Source of the DNA: Chionis minor | Taxonomy: Eukaryota; Chordata; Aves; Charadriiformes; Chionididae | Assembly (NCBI GenBank): GCA_013398295.1 | Contig: VZSF01001203.1 | Location: 8,492 to 72,491 of the forward strand | Direction of reading: 5' to 3' | DNA: 64,000 nt | Part shown: one piece after another, positions 1 to 14,806 of the stretch | Layout of the letters: every line of letters begins with the position of its first letter | Numbering within the stretch: the first letter of the stretch is position 1 | Notes under the pieces: model-generated | The model's database searches: none | Seen by the model: only the letters and a program-made list of their open reading frames with translations | What the model was told of the DNA's origin: nothing | Position numbers and translations under genes: made by a program

Positions 1-1888
<1,888 letters not shown>

Positions 1889-3155
1889 CATCTGTTGAAA
1901 GATTTGGAATAAGTGACATTGGCACGCAGAAAAGGTCGATTTATTTTGGAACTCCAAAATGCAACTAATGAATTGGCCTTTTTTAAAGCTATCAAAAATG
2001 ACTTCCCAGGATTTGACTTTTTTTTTGAAACAGAGATAATGTTTAATTTTCTGGTTAATATATTAACTGATTCTTCCCTGACTAGTAGAAGAATGGGCTG
2101 ATTACATGTTATGTTCCTGAAAGAAAGATGGACTTTATAGGTGTTACTGACATCACAGAGATAAACACATAGCCACAATCAAGAGATATTTAAGATACTG
2201 GATATTGTTGAGCCTACTTTGTTGAAGGGAGAACTGTGTTATGAATTTGCTACAAAGAAATTATTCTTACTGAGCGCTAAAACTTTTTCTTTCTTTTTTT
2301 CTTTTTTCTAAACCTCCATGTTCAGAGGAACCATTTTCACATGGTTCAAGTATTAAGCTCAAATAGAAGGGAAATTTCAGGGGTTTATTACTCTAATAAG
2401 TAAATATTCCAAAGTAATTGTACAATTTAATTGCTGCAGATATTTTAGATAAAGGAGAAGACAGAGGTTTCTATGTGTTAAAACTTCATTTGCTGTATTG
2501 TGAAGTTAAATTAAATGCAGTTGCAGACAATTTATGAGACCTGATCTCCTCACATGGAAGTGCCATTATCTGAGAAGGATTGCAGCATAATTTAGGGTTG
2601 TGTCGGTACTGGTCAAGTGTGTCATTCCTTTTTCAGTAAACTAATATTGCTTCCTTCTAAAAGTCGTGTTTTGTTACTGAGTGTTACATGGGAAAAAGCA
2701 TACAATTCACTGAAATGTGTTCAGATTATACGCCTCTTGTTTACAAATTGCCAGGGGTAAACTATCAGTTGTGTATTTTAATTAGAGAAATTGCTGCTTT
2801 TGTTGAACTGGTAATCTACTTTGTGATTTAATATACTTGGCAAAATCTTACCCTTACCCTATTGCTTTTTTTTCTGTCCTACTGAGTTTAACAGAAAGAA
2901 CAGTGGGTAATGTGCTTGGTTAAATGAGTATTGTCAAAAATACAACTGTCCTGTGCAATAGTCATGCTCTAGAAAGATACTGAGATGTGTCAGATAGTGC
3001 AGAAGTACAAAATGCCCTTCTGAGTGTTTGTAAATTAAATACATAGAGGAAAACTCTTCTGAAAATGCTATTTGACTATAAACATTTTCCAACTAAAAGA
3101 TAAATTGTAAAATTCTGGATTTTCCTTTATTTTAATAAAGAATTATATGAAAAAA
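1889..3155 (+). other. UFM1: Probable UFM1 3' untranslated region
   Basis: This is the sequence after the UFM1 stop codon up to about 15 bases past the first canonical AATAAA. It has no recognisable repeat, is AT-rich, and contains ATTAAA variants near 2511 and 3033 that could give shorter transcripts. Extent is inferred from the poly(A) signal only; transcript data would settle it. Short ORFs inside it look like chance openings. Confidence 0.45.
3134..3139 (+). promoter_or_regulatory. Candidate UFM1 polyadenylation signal AATAAA
   Basis: This is the first canonical AATAAA hexamer downstream of the UFM1 stop codon, in a T-rich upstream setting. It is followed within about 25 bases by a GT/T-containing stretch, as expected for a cleavage site. 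Function is inferred from position; AATAAA also occurs by chance in AT-rich DNA. Confidence 0.4.
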
Positions 3156-5919
3156 AGTGCAAACTTTGTTCCTCTCATATTCTTGATTAGATTTTTACAA
3201 TAATTAAAACCTCTGCCCTTTAACCTTCTCGTCAACATGCTTTGAGACCTATTGCAAGTGGAAATATTATTACTATGAAGAATTGCACAGAACACTGCCC
3301 TTAAAGGGCAGAGCGCATAGTTTCTATTAATCTAATGCCGCAATGTAATTAGGATGAGCCAAATTAGTTGCTTGTCTTTTTTGTCTGCAAATCTCTTGAC
3401 TGAATGCCTGAAAAAACACGTGACACTGGAATATAACAAACAGGTACTTTTTTTTTTTCCCCCCCGTCTAAAGGTGCAATACAGTTTTTGAAAGGCCATC
3501 ATGATTAAATGCATTTTGAAACTGAGATACTTTGATGTTTGTGTAAAGGAGGGTTATGTAAAAATCATTTCAGATGATGACTAACATTTCTCACACTGTT
3601 ACTTACATAAGAACACACATACCATAAAGTATTTGTTTGATGTACTCCATTGCAAGTAGTTTTATGTGACGTGCAAAGGATTTGTTCAGTTGGAACAATA
3701 ACTGGTCTTTAGTACTTTCTATGTTCATTACACCTTTGTTTCAATATGGTCTCTAAAATCTGAACATAACTTTTCTCTTTGGTAAGGAGGCTTGATTTCA
3801 GTAGTAAAGTGTACTTAGCAGATGATTGCAAGTTAATTTGATGTCTGCAAGTCCGTTTGTTATGTCCAAGTCATGTTTGATGTGGTTGTATGGAAAAGAT
3901 GTAGGTTTAGAACCAGACTTCCTAGGGCTTGGGAGTCGTAGTGAGGTTGTGAAAAATGCTGTACTCTCAGACTTGTACTGGTTTGTCTAACAATACTTTA
4001 AGGCATACTTTGGAAATCAACTCTACCTGGAGTTTGTATTGTCTTCGGCTCTGGTTATAACTTGACTGGTGTTAATCACAAACAGAAGTCTTTCCTTTAA
4101 CTTCATCATGTCTTTGCTTAAGTCAATTTAAGGGGTCTTTTTTTTTCTGTATTTTACATTTGTAAAAGGATGAGTGGTTTATGTTACGAAGATACACTCT
4201 GTAAAGAGAAACTTTGGCGGAATCATAAATGTGAAAAGTCCCACCAAAACTTTTAAAGAGCTGTAATCATTCTTTTTGTTTATACAATATTATATTAGTC
4301 TTATTTTTCTCAAATCTATTATTTGATAGAATTTGAAGTTATTGTGGAAATTTGATCTGATGAAGTATGGAAGAACTGCAAGAGTTAGGAAATGGCCCTG
4401 TTAATAGTAGTGGCAGTAGTATGGCTTTCCTCCTTGTGTTCCCAAGTCACAAAATCCAACTTTACTCTGTTGGAGATTAAAAGACCATTCTCCTCTCCTG
4501 TTGCTACTAAATAATAACTGTAAAAATTGTTGACAGCAGGGCTCTAAAGTTCAGAATTTTTCTTCTCTGTGTTTAGGTTGATGGTGAAAACCCACCTCCC
4601 GCTGCTGCTCCAGTGATACAGTGAGCAGTCAGGGCGAGAGAAGGAGCTGTGCCAGTACGACTGCAGAATGTTGGTGGATTCTGAAGGTGCTGGGGACAGA
4701 GCAGTCCTTTGGCAGCGTGCAGGTGGCCATCAAATGGAGCACTTTAATGGGGCAGTGGAAAAAACGAAATCCTGCAGTCATCCTAGTAGCGCTGTGGAGA
4801 TTGTGTTTCAGCGATTCTGGCAGGAGCACTAAGCTCCAGCTGGGTAAAATTCCGTCCATGTACAATACATAATGTTCACACTTAAATACAGTATACCCAA
4901 CTGTACATCTCAGTAGTGAATTTCGGCCATTGTTCCTACTGATGGAAGGTAAATACCAGGGAGTATTCCTAAAGGCTAGTATGATCTTTTTGAGGGTAAG
5001 CTCTGCAGGCTGTTTCTGAAGTTAATGGAAGTGAGAGTTCTCCAGAGAGAGATTCAGAGTAGTTAAATGAATCTTCAGTTCTGAATGGCTCTCCGGAGAA
5101 GCCTTTCTCTCTTTACTGGGTAGAGAAAGCCATTGAGGCCTTAGCCTGCAGGGGCTAACGTTAACCTTTGTGAATACCTTCCCCAGTAGGCACTTCCCCC
5201 TCCTTTCAATATTATATGTTACAGCATTGTACTAGCTGCTTGTTATTGTTTGATCTCGATGTTTAGCACATGATATAAAGCTCCCAGGGTCTTGTTCAAA
5301 ACCAGATTTCAAGAACTTGTTTGCATGTCAACAAACCTGCTTTTTTATGTAATATGACCTGTTGAATGCATCTTTTTTCTTTCTTTATTTTTTTTCATTT
5401 TTACAGCAGGTTCAGCAGCCTTGGTGGGAGTGTGGGAAAGGCTTGTTCTTCACGGAAAGCTTTGTCAGGTTAAAATTAGTTCTGTCTGCAAACAGAGAAG
5501 AAAATGTGTGTACTGAAGAAGAATACAAAAGATTCTACTACTTCATTTTTTCACAGTATAGAATTGGGGAGAATTTATCTCCCTGAAGAGGTTAAACATT
5601 CCTGAAAAGCAGATTTTAAAGGCTTTGGAATGCATACAAATAACCACTAATAGAGGGACCAGGTGCAGGTGTTCCTGTTTATTACTATGAAGAAAATCCT
5701 AAGACGATGAGTGGGAACTGTCAGTGTCTTTCACTGATAAGAAATACCAGATGTTGTGTGTGAGAACTATACCATCCTTAGAGGGTTTTGATCATTTTAA
5801 TGGAGAAAGTAGATCAAGTTTGTCCTACAGTCAAGTTCTATTTATAGACCTTGAAAGTAATCTTCATATGGTGGGAGTGAGAAGATCGCTATCCACAATC
5901 CCTTTCGCTGCTCATGAGA
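3156..5919. other. Intergenic; one exon-like patch
   Basis: Mostly unique AT-rich sequence with no recognised gene or repeat. The exception is about 4577-4850, which is more GC-rich, is preceded by a pyrimidine tract and AG at 4575-4576, and has open frames; see findings. A T-rich run followed by C's sits near 3449-3467. Confidence 0.5.
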
Positions 5920-6295
5920 TTCATAGAATCATAGCATGTTAGGGGTTGGAAGGGACCTCTGGAGAACATCTCGTCCAACCCCCCTGCCAGAGCAGGTCCA
6001 CCTACAGCAGGTTGCAGATGATGGTGTCCAGGCGGGTTTGGAATATCTCTAGTGTGGGAGACTCCACCACCTCTCTGGGCAGCCTGTGCCAGTGCTCTGC
6101 CACCCTCAAAGTAAAGAAGTTCCTCCTCATGTTCGGATGGAACTTCCGATATTCAAGCTTGTGTCTGTTACCTCTTGTCCTGTCACTGGGCACCACTGAA
6201 AAAAGCCTGGCCCCCTCCTCCCGGCACCCTCCCTTTAAGTATTTATAAGCATTGATGAGATCACCCCTCAGTCTTCTCTTCTCCAGACTAAAAAG
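5920..6295 (-). mobile_element. CR1 LINE, 3' fragment
   Basis: Read on the minus strand this is a 5'-truncated CR1 retrotransposon. It begins near the SRP-like 'led/ctgga gaagagaag' block, runs through the C-terminal tail of ORF2 and ends in the CR1 terminal octamer (ATCATAGAATCATAG on the + strand at 5920-5935). The ORF2 tail is still open for 64 codons (6002-6196), including PSDRTRGNR and [11 protein letters not shown] motifs typical of the CR1 C-terminus. It is the same subfamily as the plus-strand copy at 17005-17625, but inverted. CR1 copies have no poly(A) tail and no target duplication, so exact ends are approximate. Non-autonomous and inactive. Confidence 0.93.
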
Positions 6296-7847
6296 AAGCT
6301 GTTGTATCAGTTCTTCGTGAATGCTGCTTTGAAAGATTGAGGTTTGCTTTTATATATGACTTGAGGTCTAATTACAGGAGTCAGTAAAGGAGCAAATGTT
6401 CGTTATTTTAAATTCAAATTAATTGCATACAGAGTTGTTCATCATTTTCCCCAATAATTTGTCCATGTTTGTCTGCAAAAAGACACCTTTGCAGTATGGT
6501 AAATAGAAGTGCAGCCCATTTCCAGCTCACTTACCAAATGAGATCAAGGTGTAGTCGTTTAAGTGATTGTCCTATCTTCTGATAATGTAAACTTCATTTT
6601 ATGTCCTGGCACAAAGTAATTTTTAAAGGCTGTTTCAAAACATCACTGACTGTTAGCCAGTTACTACAAGCCAATGAAAAAAACAGTGATGTTGTTCACT
6701 GTTTTGGGGAACGAACAGTGAGAATTCTGGAAACTTACAGTACTAACTGCACAAACTAAGCAAATAACCGTCAGCAGGTCGCTGTGCAAGAGTGGCTTAA
6801 ATGGTTCTTGTAGCCACTCAAATGTGTCTGCTGTTAATTTAGTTTTCTATCTGTCACAAAAGTGTGTTAATTGCCTGCCCAAAATTCATTGCTTTTTTTA
6901 CCTGACTGTTCGGGTTACTGTTACTGTTGCATGGTTATATTAAAGACATTCTTGGAGGTGCTACAATTTCAGTAGAAGCAGTCAGCATTGAACCGACTGA
7001 CCAGTTCAGGTTAGTAACTTCCAGAAAAATGAGATTCCCCACTGTGGGGTCAATCGAGACACCTTTGGATGTTGTCTGCTAGTAAGTTACCAGATCTTTA
7101 GTTGATAATTCTTCAGAGACCACTAAAATAAATTCTTGGAAATGTGGCTTGCTGCTCTAATACGCATGACGTAGAACTGTATCACAGGAGATTGCTGAAA
7201 TGAAGGCAACTGCTGTTGCAGTGGAAGGGACTGGTCCTAACAACTAGACAGTTTTGCATATGGGGCTAGATGCATTCCTCAAATATGATTTGTTCACGTT
7301 TTTTTGCTAATCTTGTGAATTTCTTATGATTTTTTTTTTTCTTCCTGTGCTGTCTGTATGGCTTCTTGCATGGTAAGGAGGGAATCCAGAACAATGTCTG
7401 GGTTGACAGCCCAGAACCTTGAACCATACAGAGGAGGATTCCAGCCCTTGTTCTGGGAATGGGGTTTATATTGTACAACCAATAGCCAGCAGTTAAAGCA
7501 AGGAAGAAGTCATGAACAGGGGGAGAAGAACTGGCTTTCTAAGGTAAATCCAGAGAGAGCAAGCTCCAAATACTGATGTGTATCTGTGTTTGCTCATTTT
7601 CTGTCTGTGGTACACACCTTTCTTTACAGTTGCCTATGTATGTGTGCAGACTGCGCCCAGGTCAGGATAGCGTGTAACCTACTTTTTTCAGTATTCTCCT
7701 GAGAAATGAGAGGTTGATCTTCAGGGTAAGGAAAAAATTGGATCTTTCTGCTGTAGGTGAGCCCAGGCAGCCAAACTCCTAGGAGGTAGGGGGAATGCCC
7801 TGACTCCAGACTGGCAGCATCAGAGTCAGATCTTCATGGTTAGCTGA
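6296..7847. other. Intergenic, no feature recognised
   Basis: Unique, AT-rich sequence. Short ORFs on both strands (for example around 7266-7576) overlap one another and show no homology I recognise. I see nothing else here. Confidence 0.5.
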
Positions 7848-8305
7848 GGTCTTACAATACAAGAAAGGCATTGACAAACTGGAGCAAGTCCAGCAGAGGA
7901 CTACCAGGATAGTTAGGGAACTGAAGCACGTGATGTAGGAGGAGAGAGTGACAGAGCTGGCTTTATTCTTCGTGAAGCAGTGAAAGGTAAGGGGGAATCT
8001 TTCAAACATCTAAGGGGTGGTTGTATAGAAGATGAAGACAAAATTGAGTCAGAGGTGGATAGTGAAAGCAGTGGATCTATATTGCAGCATGGAAATTTCT
8101 TATTAATTATAAGGGAAGAAGTATTCACAGAGTGCCTGGACATTGGAACTGGTTGCTAAGGGAAGCTGTGGAGTCTCCATCTGTGGTGGTACTCAAAAGG
8201 ACTAGACCCTGAGAACGGATGTAACTGAGGCTGGCCTGGGTCTGAGTGGGGCTTGAAACAGATAAACCCCAGAGGCCCTTTCCAACCTAAGATAGTCCCT
8301 GGCCA
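7848..8305 (+). mobile_element. Decayed CR1 LINE, 3' fragment
   Basis: A degraded plus-strand CR1. The 'gaca-aactggagcaagtccagcag' region, the HWNRL-like segment ('ttggaactggttgctaaggga') and the final 'ccctttccaacctaagata' can all be recognised, but the terminal octamer is lost and the reading frame is broken. Divergence is clearly higher than in the copies at 5920 and 17005, so this is an older insertion. The 5' boundary is uncertain. Confidence 0.75.
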
Positions 8306-11300
8306 TTTCTTTCCTTAATACTTCTCACCCAAGTTTTTCTTGATAGAGAAAGAGCTACATCTTGCTTTACCATGTGTATCTGCCCAGATAGTGGTGGCAT
8401 GGCTCCGCACACTCGTACTTTCTCAGAATACCTGTAAAGGGTTACAGTCTTTGACGTCCTGCTGGAGTAGCAGTAAAAGTTTGACCAGAGGGAACAGTCA
8501 AAATCTTAGTACCCTCTACTGTTGTGTAGAAGCTGTGATGCTGTGACAGTTGCACGAGAAGTTTGGACTCTGATAGATGAAATATAAATGCATGTGTAAT
8601 GCATGTGTATTCTTTATGATGCTAACGTCAGCCATTTTGTAAATTACATTTTTTATGTTTAAATTGAAAACAAAAAGATAACGTTGGATGTAGCTAATCA
8701 GCTAATGTTTGTTGCAGTAGCTTTCTAAACCACATTTTCCTCACGTGGGCGGAGGAGGGAATGTAAATAGCATTACTGTAATAAAATGCTGTCAGAGGAT
8801 CCATGTTGCTCGAAAAATTAATGTCTTTCAATTCATTTTTACATTGACATTTCCAGTTAGCAGTAGTGATTTAGCAGTAGAGACCCATTAACTTGTGACA
8901 GGGTTCTGTTCTATTGCTACAGGCTCTTGAGTAGGATACAAATAATACTGGCTAACAATAACAGCAGATAGGCATCTTTACCCCCAGCATGAATAGTGAA
9001 AGATCGTACAAGCACTCAATGTCAATAAGCAGCACCCATGCAGAGCAGAGTATTAGTACATGAACAAGGGCACAGTACGTCTTGCCAACTGTACAGTAGT
9101 CCATGTTATCCATTATTGGTGACAATGAAATCAAAATGGTACAATTATTTATGTCAGATTCATTTAATTCCTACTTCTTGACTAAAGCTAGTTCCAGATG
9201 AATACATCTATAGCACAAAGTAAGAGTGGCCAGAGTGAGCTCAGGTACCAGTTATTTCATAGCTCTGTTTTGGACGACTCCAATTGTCTCCAAGACAGAC
9301 CTGTTCCAGAGAGGGATTACAGGACAGTCAGTGCCATGTAGCCTCAGCTCCAGGAATCTGTCATTTCAAAGCTGAAGTTTGCCCATTTCATTTTTATTTG
9401 TAATCTTGTGGCCATAGAAACTGACGATTGAGATCTTCCATTGATTTTCAACCTTTAGGGTCAGGGATTGCTGAAGATTTAATCGCTGTATCTAAACATC
9501 TGCAGATGACAGAGGAAAGCAATTTTAACCATGAGCTTTGTGAATTAGCCCATGACTTTTAAATTTCTTCTGCCTTTCTGACATGCTAGAGGAACTTAAT
9601 AATGCCAGAAAAATTTGCAAACACAGAAAATGTGTAGGGGGGGGGGATTAAAAAAAAAAATCCCTAGACGATCTTAAAAATGAGAGCACTTAGGTATTGC
9701 AGGGACTGGTAAGACTTGACATCCCATTTCGTTGTTGCAGTTCTCTCCAAACTTTCATCACTGACCACTTCCCTGTGGTTATTCCGTTGCTCTGATTCCA
9801 AACGCTTCCAAAAATGAACTGAAGAGTCGTATTTGTCTCCAGGTATCTCTAAAAAAACCCCACTCTTTACTACTTACATTTAGGCCTGTCCTGAATGAGA
9901 TGATCCGTCATCTGATATCAGTGATACCTCTGTAGGAGATATCCTTTCTTTTTTCATTAGTGTAGACTATTTTATCTCTAAATTATTAAAGTAATGCAGT
10001 TTACGCTGGGAAGCCTTCACAGCTAAGGAAACAGCAAATACATAAAGTATCTTGGGCCCTACTCTGAAAATAATTATCAGGTATTTTTAGCTCTGAAATA
10101 AAATGAGAGGAAAACCTGTAACTTTGCCACTTTAATACTGAAAGTGGCAGCTATCAAAGTAAAGTATGCATTCATTTTTCATATTGTGCCTTAAATGCAA
10201 ATTTTATATTCATTTTGAACAGCGAGATCACCTGGAAAACAAAGCTTCCTTAAATTGCTGCTGTGACAAACTTGCATTGCTTGATGACCTCAAGTTAGAA
10301 TGGCAAGGAAAGGCTGTAACAGCTTCCATTGTTCATCACAAAATCAAGATGTTTGTAAAGATGTTTTAACTCTGGGTTTGTCTAGTTATTGGAAATGATT
10401 TTAATGAAACCCTTGACAGCTCTTGGCTGAAGATTGGACATTTGATCATGCTGAATACAAAACAAATTCCCGCTTCTTAGTACTCAAATATTAGTTTTAG
10501 TAATGCTTCCCTGATAGCAGTGAGGAATATCACTGTGTACTAAATCTTCTGCATTGTACTGCAATTCCTGTTCCAGTGTAAAAGTCAATGAAGACTAAAT
10601 GAATTACTTCCATTATCCAATGATGGTGGACTGAAACATCAATTCTGTCCAAACAAAGAAAGAACAACAAACTGTGAGGTGGCAAAAAAGTAGTTACGAT
10701 ATCAATGATATGTATTATCATCTACTTAAGCTTATGTGAACATTTAGCATTGAAAAAAGAAATATTGTTACAAGCTGGATGGGGAAGATCTGCAACTGAA
10801 ATGCACTGACTCTTCTTCATTTTGGTTTGCCAAAACAGCATTGCCACCATTTTATTTGCTTTAATGTAGAAGACTGTAAGTACAAAGAATTGTAACTTTT
10901 TTTGAAACAATAATTCTTCAACTATTTCTCTTGTCAGCAAGCTTGAATGAATTATATACGTTCTACATAGGTGGAATTTCCAAAGGGATCTACAGCTTTT
11001 CTGGAAACTTGTTAGGGGTCTAAAGTTGAAAAAGTCTGAATAAAATTGATCTGATTTAACCGTTGTTCCTGCAATAGTTAAAGAATAAGGCAAGAATAAG
11101 CCTAACTGTACTAGAAAGTGTTTCTGGAAACATGTTGTTCTTCTTTTAAAGTACTAGTAAAAAAGATATTACAGTGTCTGGAGGTCTTTTAGTCCAGTGT
11201 TTTACTACACTTATATTTAGAAAGTTTCTCCCAAACTGCGTTTTAATTAGTGAAAATTAAGCCTGGTTCTTCTTCCTCTTTTCCCAGTGTATATTTAGAA

Positions 11301-12808
11301 CAACCGATGAGACCAATGACTGCAGGCGCCTATTTCTCCGGAGTATAGAAGCCTAGTCATTAAATTTAAGCTAAGTGGACTACTAGCACAGGTAAGATGG
11401 ATTCCAGTCAGGGAGGCTTTTACAGAAAACAAACATGTCCTTAATGCATCTAATGAACAGCGCAGATGTGGGAGATGATGCTTCCTGTTTTCTGCAGATC
11501 ATTGGTTTTATTAGTTTCCCAGCTACCCACAGTATTGCTGGTCATAAACTTAGGCAGCTTAAAAAGCTGTTTGAAACTAAGCTGAAAAAAACCCTGTAGA
11601 TTCTCCTTTAATTAAACTCCTGACAGAGGTATTCAGGCAATAAATTAATTTGGAATCTTATAAATAGCTCTGTCAATTCAATTAATTTCTTACATCACAC
11701 ATTTAAAGATGTTCATCTTTCTTCACCAAGGTGCTTTTTTCACTTTGGTTAATACTGCCGTTTTCACACTTCATTCTTTTTTTTTCTCAGAATTCTCTTC
11801 CCATCTACCTTTTTATAATTTCCTTCTTCCTTTGTTTTAATCCAATTCAGATTGTCTGTCATTAGCTTGAGCCTTGTTCCATCCCAGCTCTTTGAATTCC
11901 ATTTTTCCTTTCCACTGTCTTCATTTCTGTTATTTAATGTAGCGCAATTAAAGCGGTCCATGTTGCAGGGTTGTTCTGAATTGCTAAACAACCTTCCTGC
12001 CTGTTCTGCTTTCTTAATCCCCAGTCTAGCTGATGCGGTGACTGTAATTTTTTTTCTATGGTTTTTTTTTTCTTTCCTGTTGCTGGCCCCAGGGCTAATT
12101 TGGTATGTGAGGAGGTGCTGGAATGTTAACATATATAGCTGTAAAAGTCTCCTCTACACGAAATACAAGTTCACCAAAAAAGAAGAAAAAAATTCTGTCA
12201 TGCAGAACACAGACTCCAGTATTCTGGAAACATAATATATCAGTCTGGACAACTCAATCATGAAATTAACTTTGCCTTTTTCTTTTAATGCTTGCTGCTT
12301 TTTCATATTCTCCACATTGCTATAGCAGAACTAAGTTTGTGTTACTCAAAAGATTCAGAGCCGAAAGGCAGTTCTGTGAAGTAGGAAAGTAGTTTGAGGC
12401 AGAAGAGCTTCCCTTGAGCATCTGGCAAACAACTTAACCCAAAGTGATCTTTCCATCCCATTGCAGGATGCTTTACTGCTTGCTTTCTAGAGAATCCTGT
12501 TGTTTCAGGTCATTGATTACCCACTGCTCATCTTACAGATTACTGCTCTGCTTGAGAAATGTGTATTCTTCTAAACACTGCTTCTTTTCACATCCATAAT
12601 GAAATGCATTTTTTCCTGAAAAAATATTTAAATTTTGTCAGCTACATCTGTTTACTGATTATAAAAGTCCAAGGACAGACTCTGTCCTTGAGATGTGGGT
12701 GAACTTTGGATCAGGCATTTATATGCTGTAGACCAAGAGTGCTGCAGATAGTTGACACAGAGACAAAGGAATAGTAGCCTCTTTTTGCCAGAGCACTAAC
12801 ACTTAGGT

Positions 12809-12836
12809 GATTCAAGAATTCTCTAATTCTTGAATC
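12809..12836. repeat. Perfect inverted repeat, 12-bp arms, 4-nt loop
   Basis: The left arm GATTCAAGAATT at 12809-12820 is exactly complementary to the right arm AATTCTTGAATC at 12825-12836 around the loop CTCT. It could extrude as a cruciform or form a hairpin if transcribed. No target duplication or transposon terminal sequence was recognised around it. Confidence 0.9.
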
Positions 12837-12840
12837 TGCT

Positions 12841-12905
12841 TTTGAGCAAGCCATAAACTGGCAAGTCAAAGCTACTGTGAGTGACTTTGAGCAAGCCATA
12901 AACTG
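12841..12905. repeat. Direct repeat, 20 bases, period 45
   Basis: The 20-base string TTTGAGCAAGCCATAAACTG occurs at 12841-12860 and again at 12886-12905, directly following the hairpin. The intervening 25 bases are not repeated. This is probably a local tandem duplication that has partly decayed. Confidence 0.9.
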
Positions 12906-14806
12906 CTTTTGTGCCTTATTTTTCCTCTGTATTTTTCTTTTTGTTCTTTGTTTTTAACTTTTTGGTCTGGCTATCTTCTCTTTTTTCTTTTTCTTTTTTT
13001 CCTGGAATAGCTCTTAAGACATACTGTAATCCCATTACCCTCAAATCCACCGTAGACTATTATTTTCTTGCTAACTACAGCAGCTGATAATCAGTACCAC
13101 CAGCTCTCATGCAGAGTGATGAGAAAGACAATGAACAGAGCAGGAGAAACTGTTTTGGGCATTTTAAAATAAGCCTAACTGCAGCAAGAGACTATAAAAA
13201 TTACATTGGTTGAGAAATTAGTTCAGGTTAAAAAAAATAGTCTTTACTCAAGTAACAGGATTTTTTGTTAATGGAGGCTATGATAAAAGCTCTTCTTAAG
13301 CACTGAGGGGCTTCTCTTGGGAGATGCAGAGAACTGCCCTCTTCCAAGGAGGGAGGGAGGCTCACAGGAATTTTTTTGACTGCTTGTAAATGTGACATGG
13401 GCTGGGTAAAATGACCTGCTCTAGGAAAAAGGGGGAAGTGAAAATATAAAGGGGCTCATCTTCCAAGTGTCTGCATGTCTAGAAATAGGATACTGGTATC
13501 TCTGAACACGTGTGCATGAATTCACGACATTCTTGCTACTGTGCCCCCACCCCCATACACTGCCTTTCCTCCTGCTAATTAGCATCTCCAGCTGCTAATT
13601 GCTGAGTAAAGTTCCACGGATCTTGAGTAAGGGCAACAGAATCTAGTAGATTGGCATCATCCCACCTTCAGTACACCGCAAATCTGCCTTTCCTTCAAAA
13701 CTGGGGAAGCTAATACAGGGTTTGTATTGTTGGAGGGCGCAGCCCATGCGTTTCATCCAGCGTGCACCTTGCAGGGGTGCACAAATTGCTGGATTCATTC
13801 TGTGTTTGATCTTGCCACTTTGCAGCGCACTCACACTATTGTTAAACAAAACACTTTGCAAAGCTGTGTAGTTTGTTGAATAGCAGCATTTCTGTTATTA
13901 GTGGATTGTGGAGAGCAACCTGTGACAGTATTAACTTTTAGCTTTGTGGCTGTCTAGTTCAAACTGAGAGTGACTGATTTGTTGCAGGAAACTCCCTAGC
14001 AATTAAACTGTCTGCCACTAAGATATGCTAACTTAATGTTTTGATCCAACTTTGATCCAACAGGAAAGTGAATTAATACACAAGTCTTATCTTTACATAT
14101 GGTTCCTTTGGTCTGCCGCACTTAGAATACCTGCCCTTGTCTCCTGCATAAACCAACATAAGGTGGGATAAGGAAAGAGAGGAGACAATAGAGCTGGTTC
14201 TTTTCCAACTCTGTTCCTTTAATCTCTAATATTCCCAATGCAGATCCCTTCTGCACATCACAGAGGAAGGACTGTAAACTGTCAAACTTCCCCCCACAAG
14301 AGCACATGTGCTTCTCCAGAAAATGGAGTAAATAAGGGCTCTCTGACTCCAAAGATATGAAAACACTGGAAGATTTCCTCTGTTCTTTCTTGGCATGTTT
14401 CACTTCAAGGACTGGATTGAGCTACAGCCAGACACTTTTGTTCTAGAAATGAGATTATTTTGGCAACATGTCTATTGCCAGTAGTTGAAGCCCTAGGAAC
14501 GTTATGTCAGTAGATATAAATGTAGAAAGTAGGTAATGATATCAAGTAGGAGAGCCTGCAATAATGGAAGCATAGATGTCATTTATATACAGGTGAGAAG
14601 CTAATATAAATTGCCTTTCTTGTGTAATAGATACATCAGTCAACAAGACTACGTGTCTACTTCAATTTCTAATTCCCCAGCACTTTCTGTCGGCTTATAC
14701 ATTTTTAAGGTGAGATTTGGAAGCAGTCTTGGTTTTGATCTTTTTTTTTTTTTTCCCCATCAGAAAAAACACAAAGTTGATGAAGTGGCAAGATCTTAAA
14801 ATCTTA

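Larger units (their letters stand above)
8306..14806. other. Intergenic desert
   Basis: About 6.5 kb without a recognisable gene. It holds homopolymer runs (G10 and A11 around 9637-9660), T-rich stretches near 11779, 12049-12080 and 12960-13010, a short repeat of an 11-base unit near 8588-8608, the perfect hairpin at 12809-12836 with an adjacent direct repeat, and a homeodomain-type motif pair at 13573-13600. ORFs of 60-127 codons occur on both strands and overlap, as expected by chance. Confidence 0.5.

Noticed and set aside
5402..5586. T-rich tract plus ACAG followed by an open frame
   Set aside because: Acceptor-like, but the 74-codon frame has no recognised similarity and no donor; treated as chance.
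10166..10369. A 67-codon ORF that reads like a small protein
   Set aside because: No recognised family, no splice or Kozak context of note, and within the length expected by chance.
11764..12235. Opposed ORFs of 122 and 127 codons
   Set aside because: They cover the same T-rich stretch in opposite directions; lysine- or phenylalanine-rich products reflect the homopolymers.
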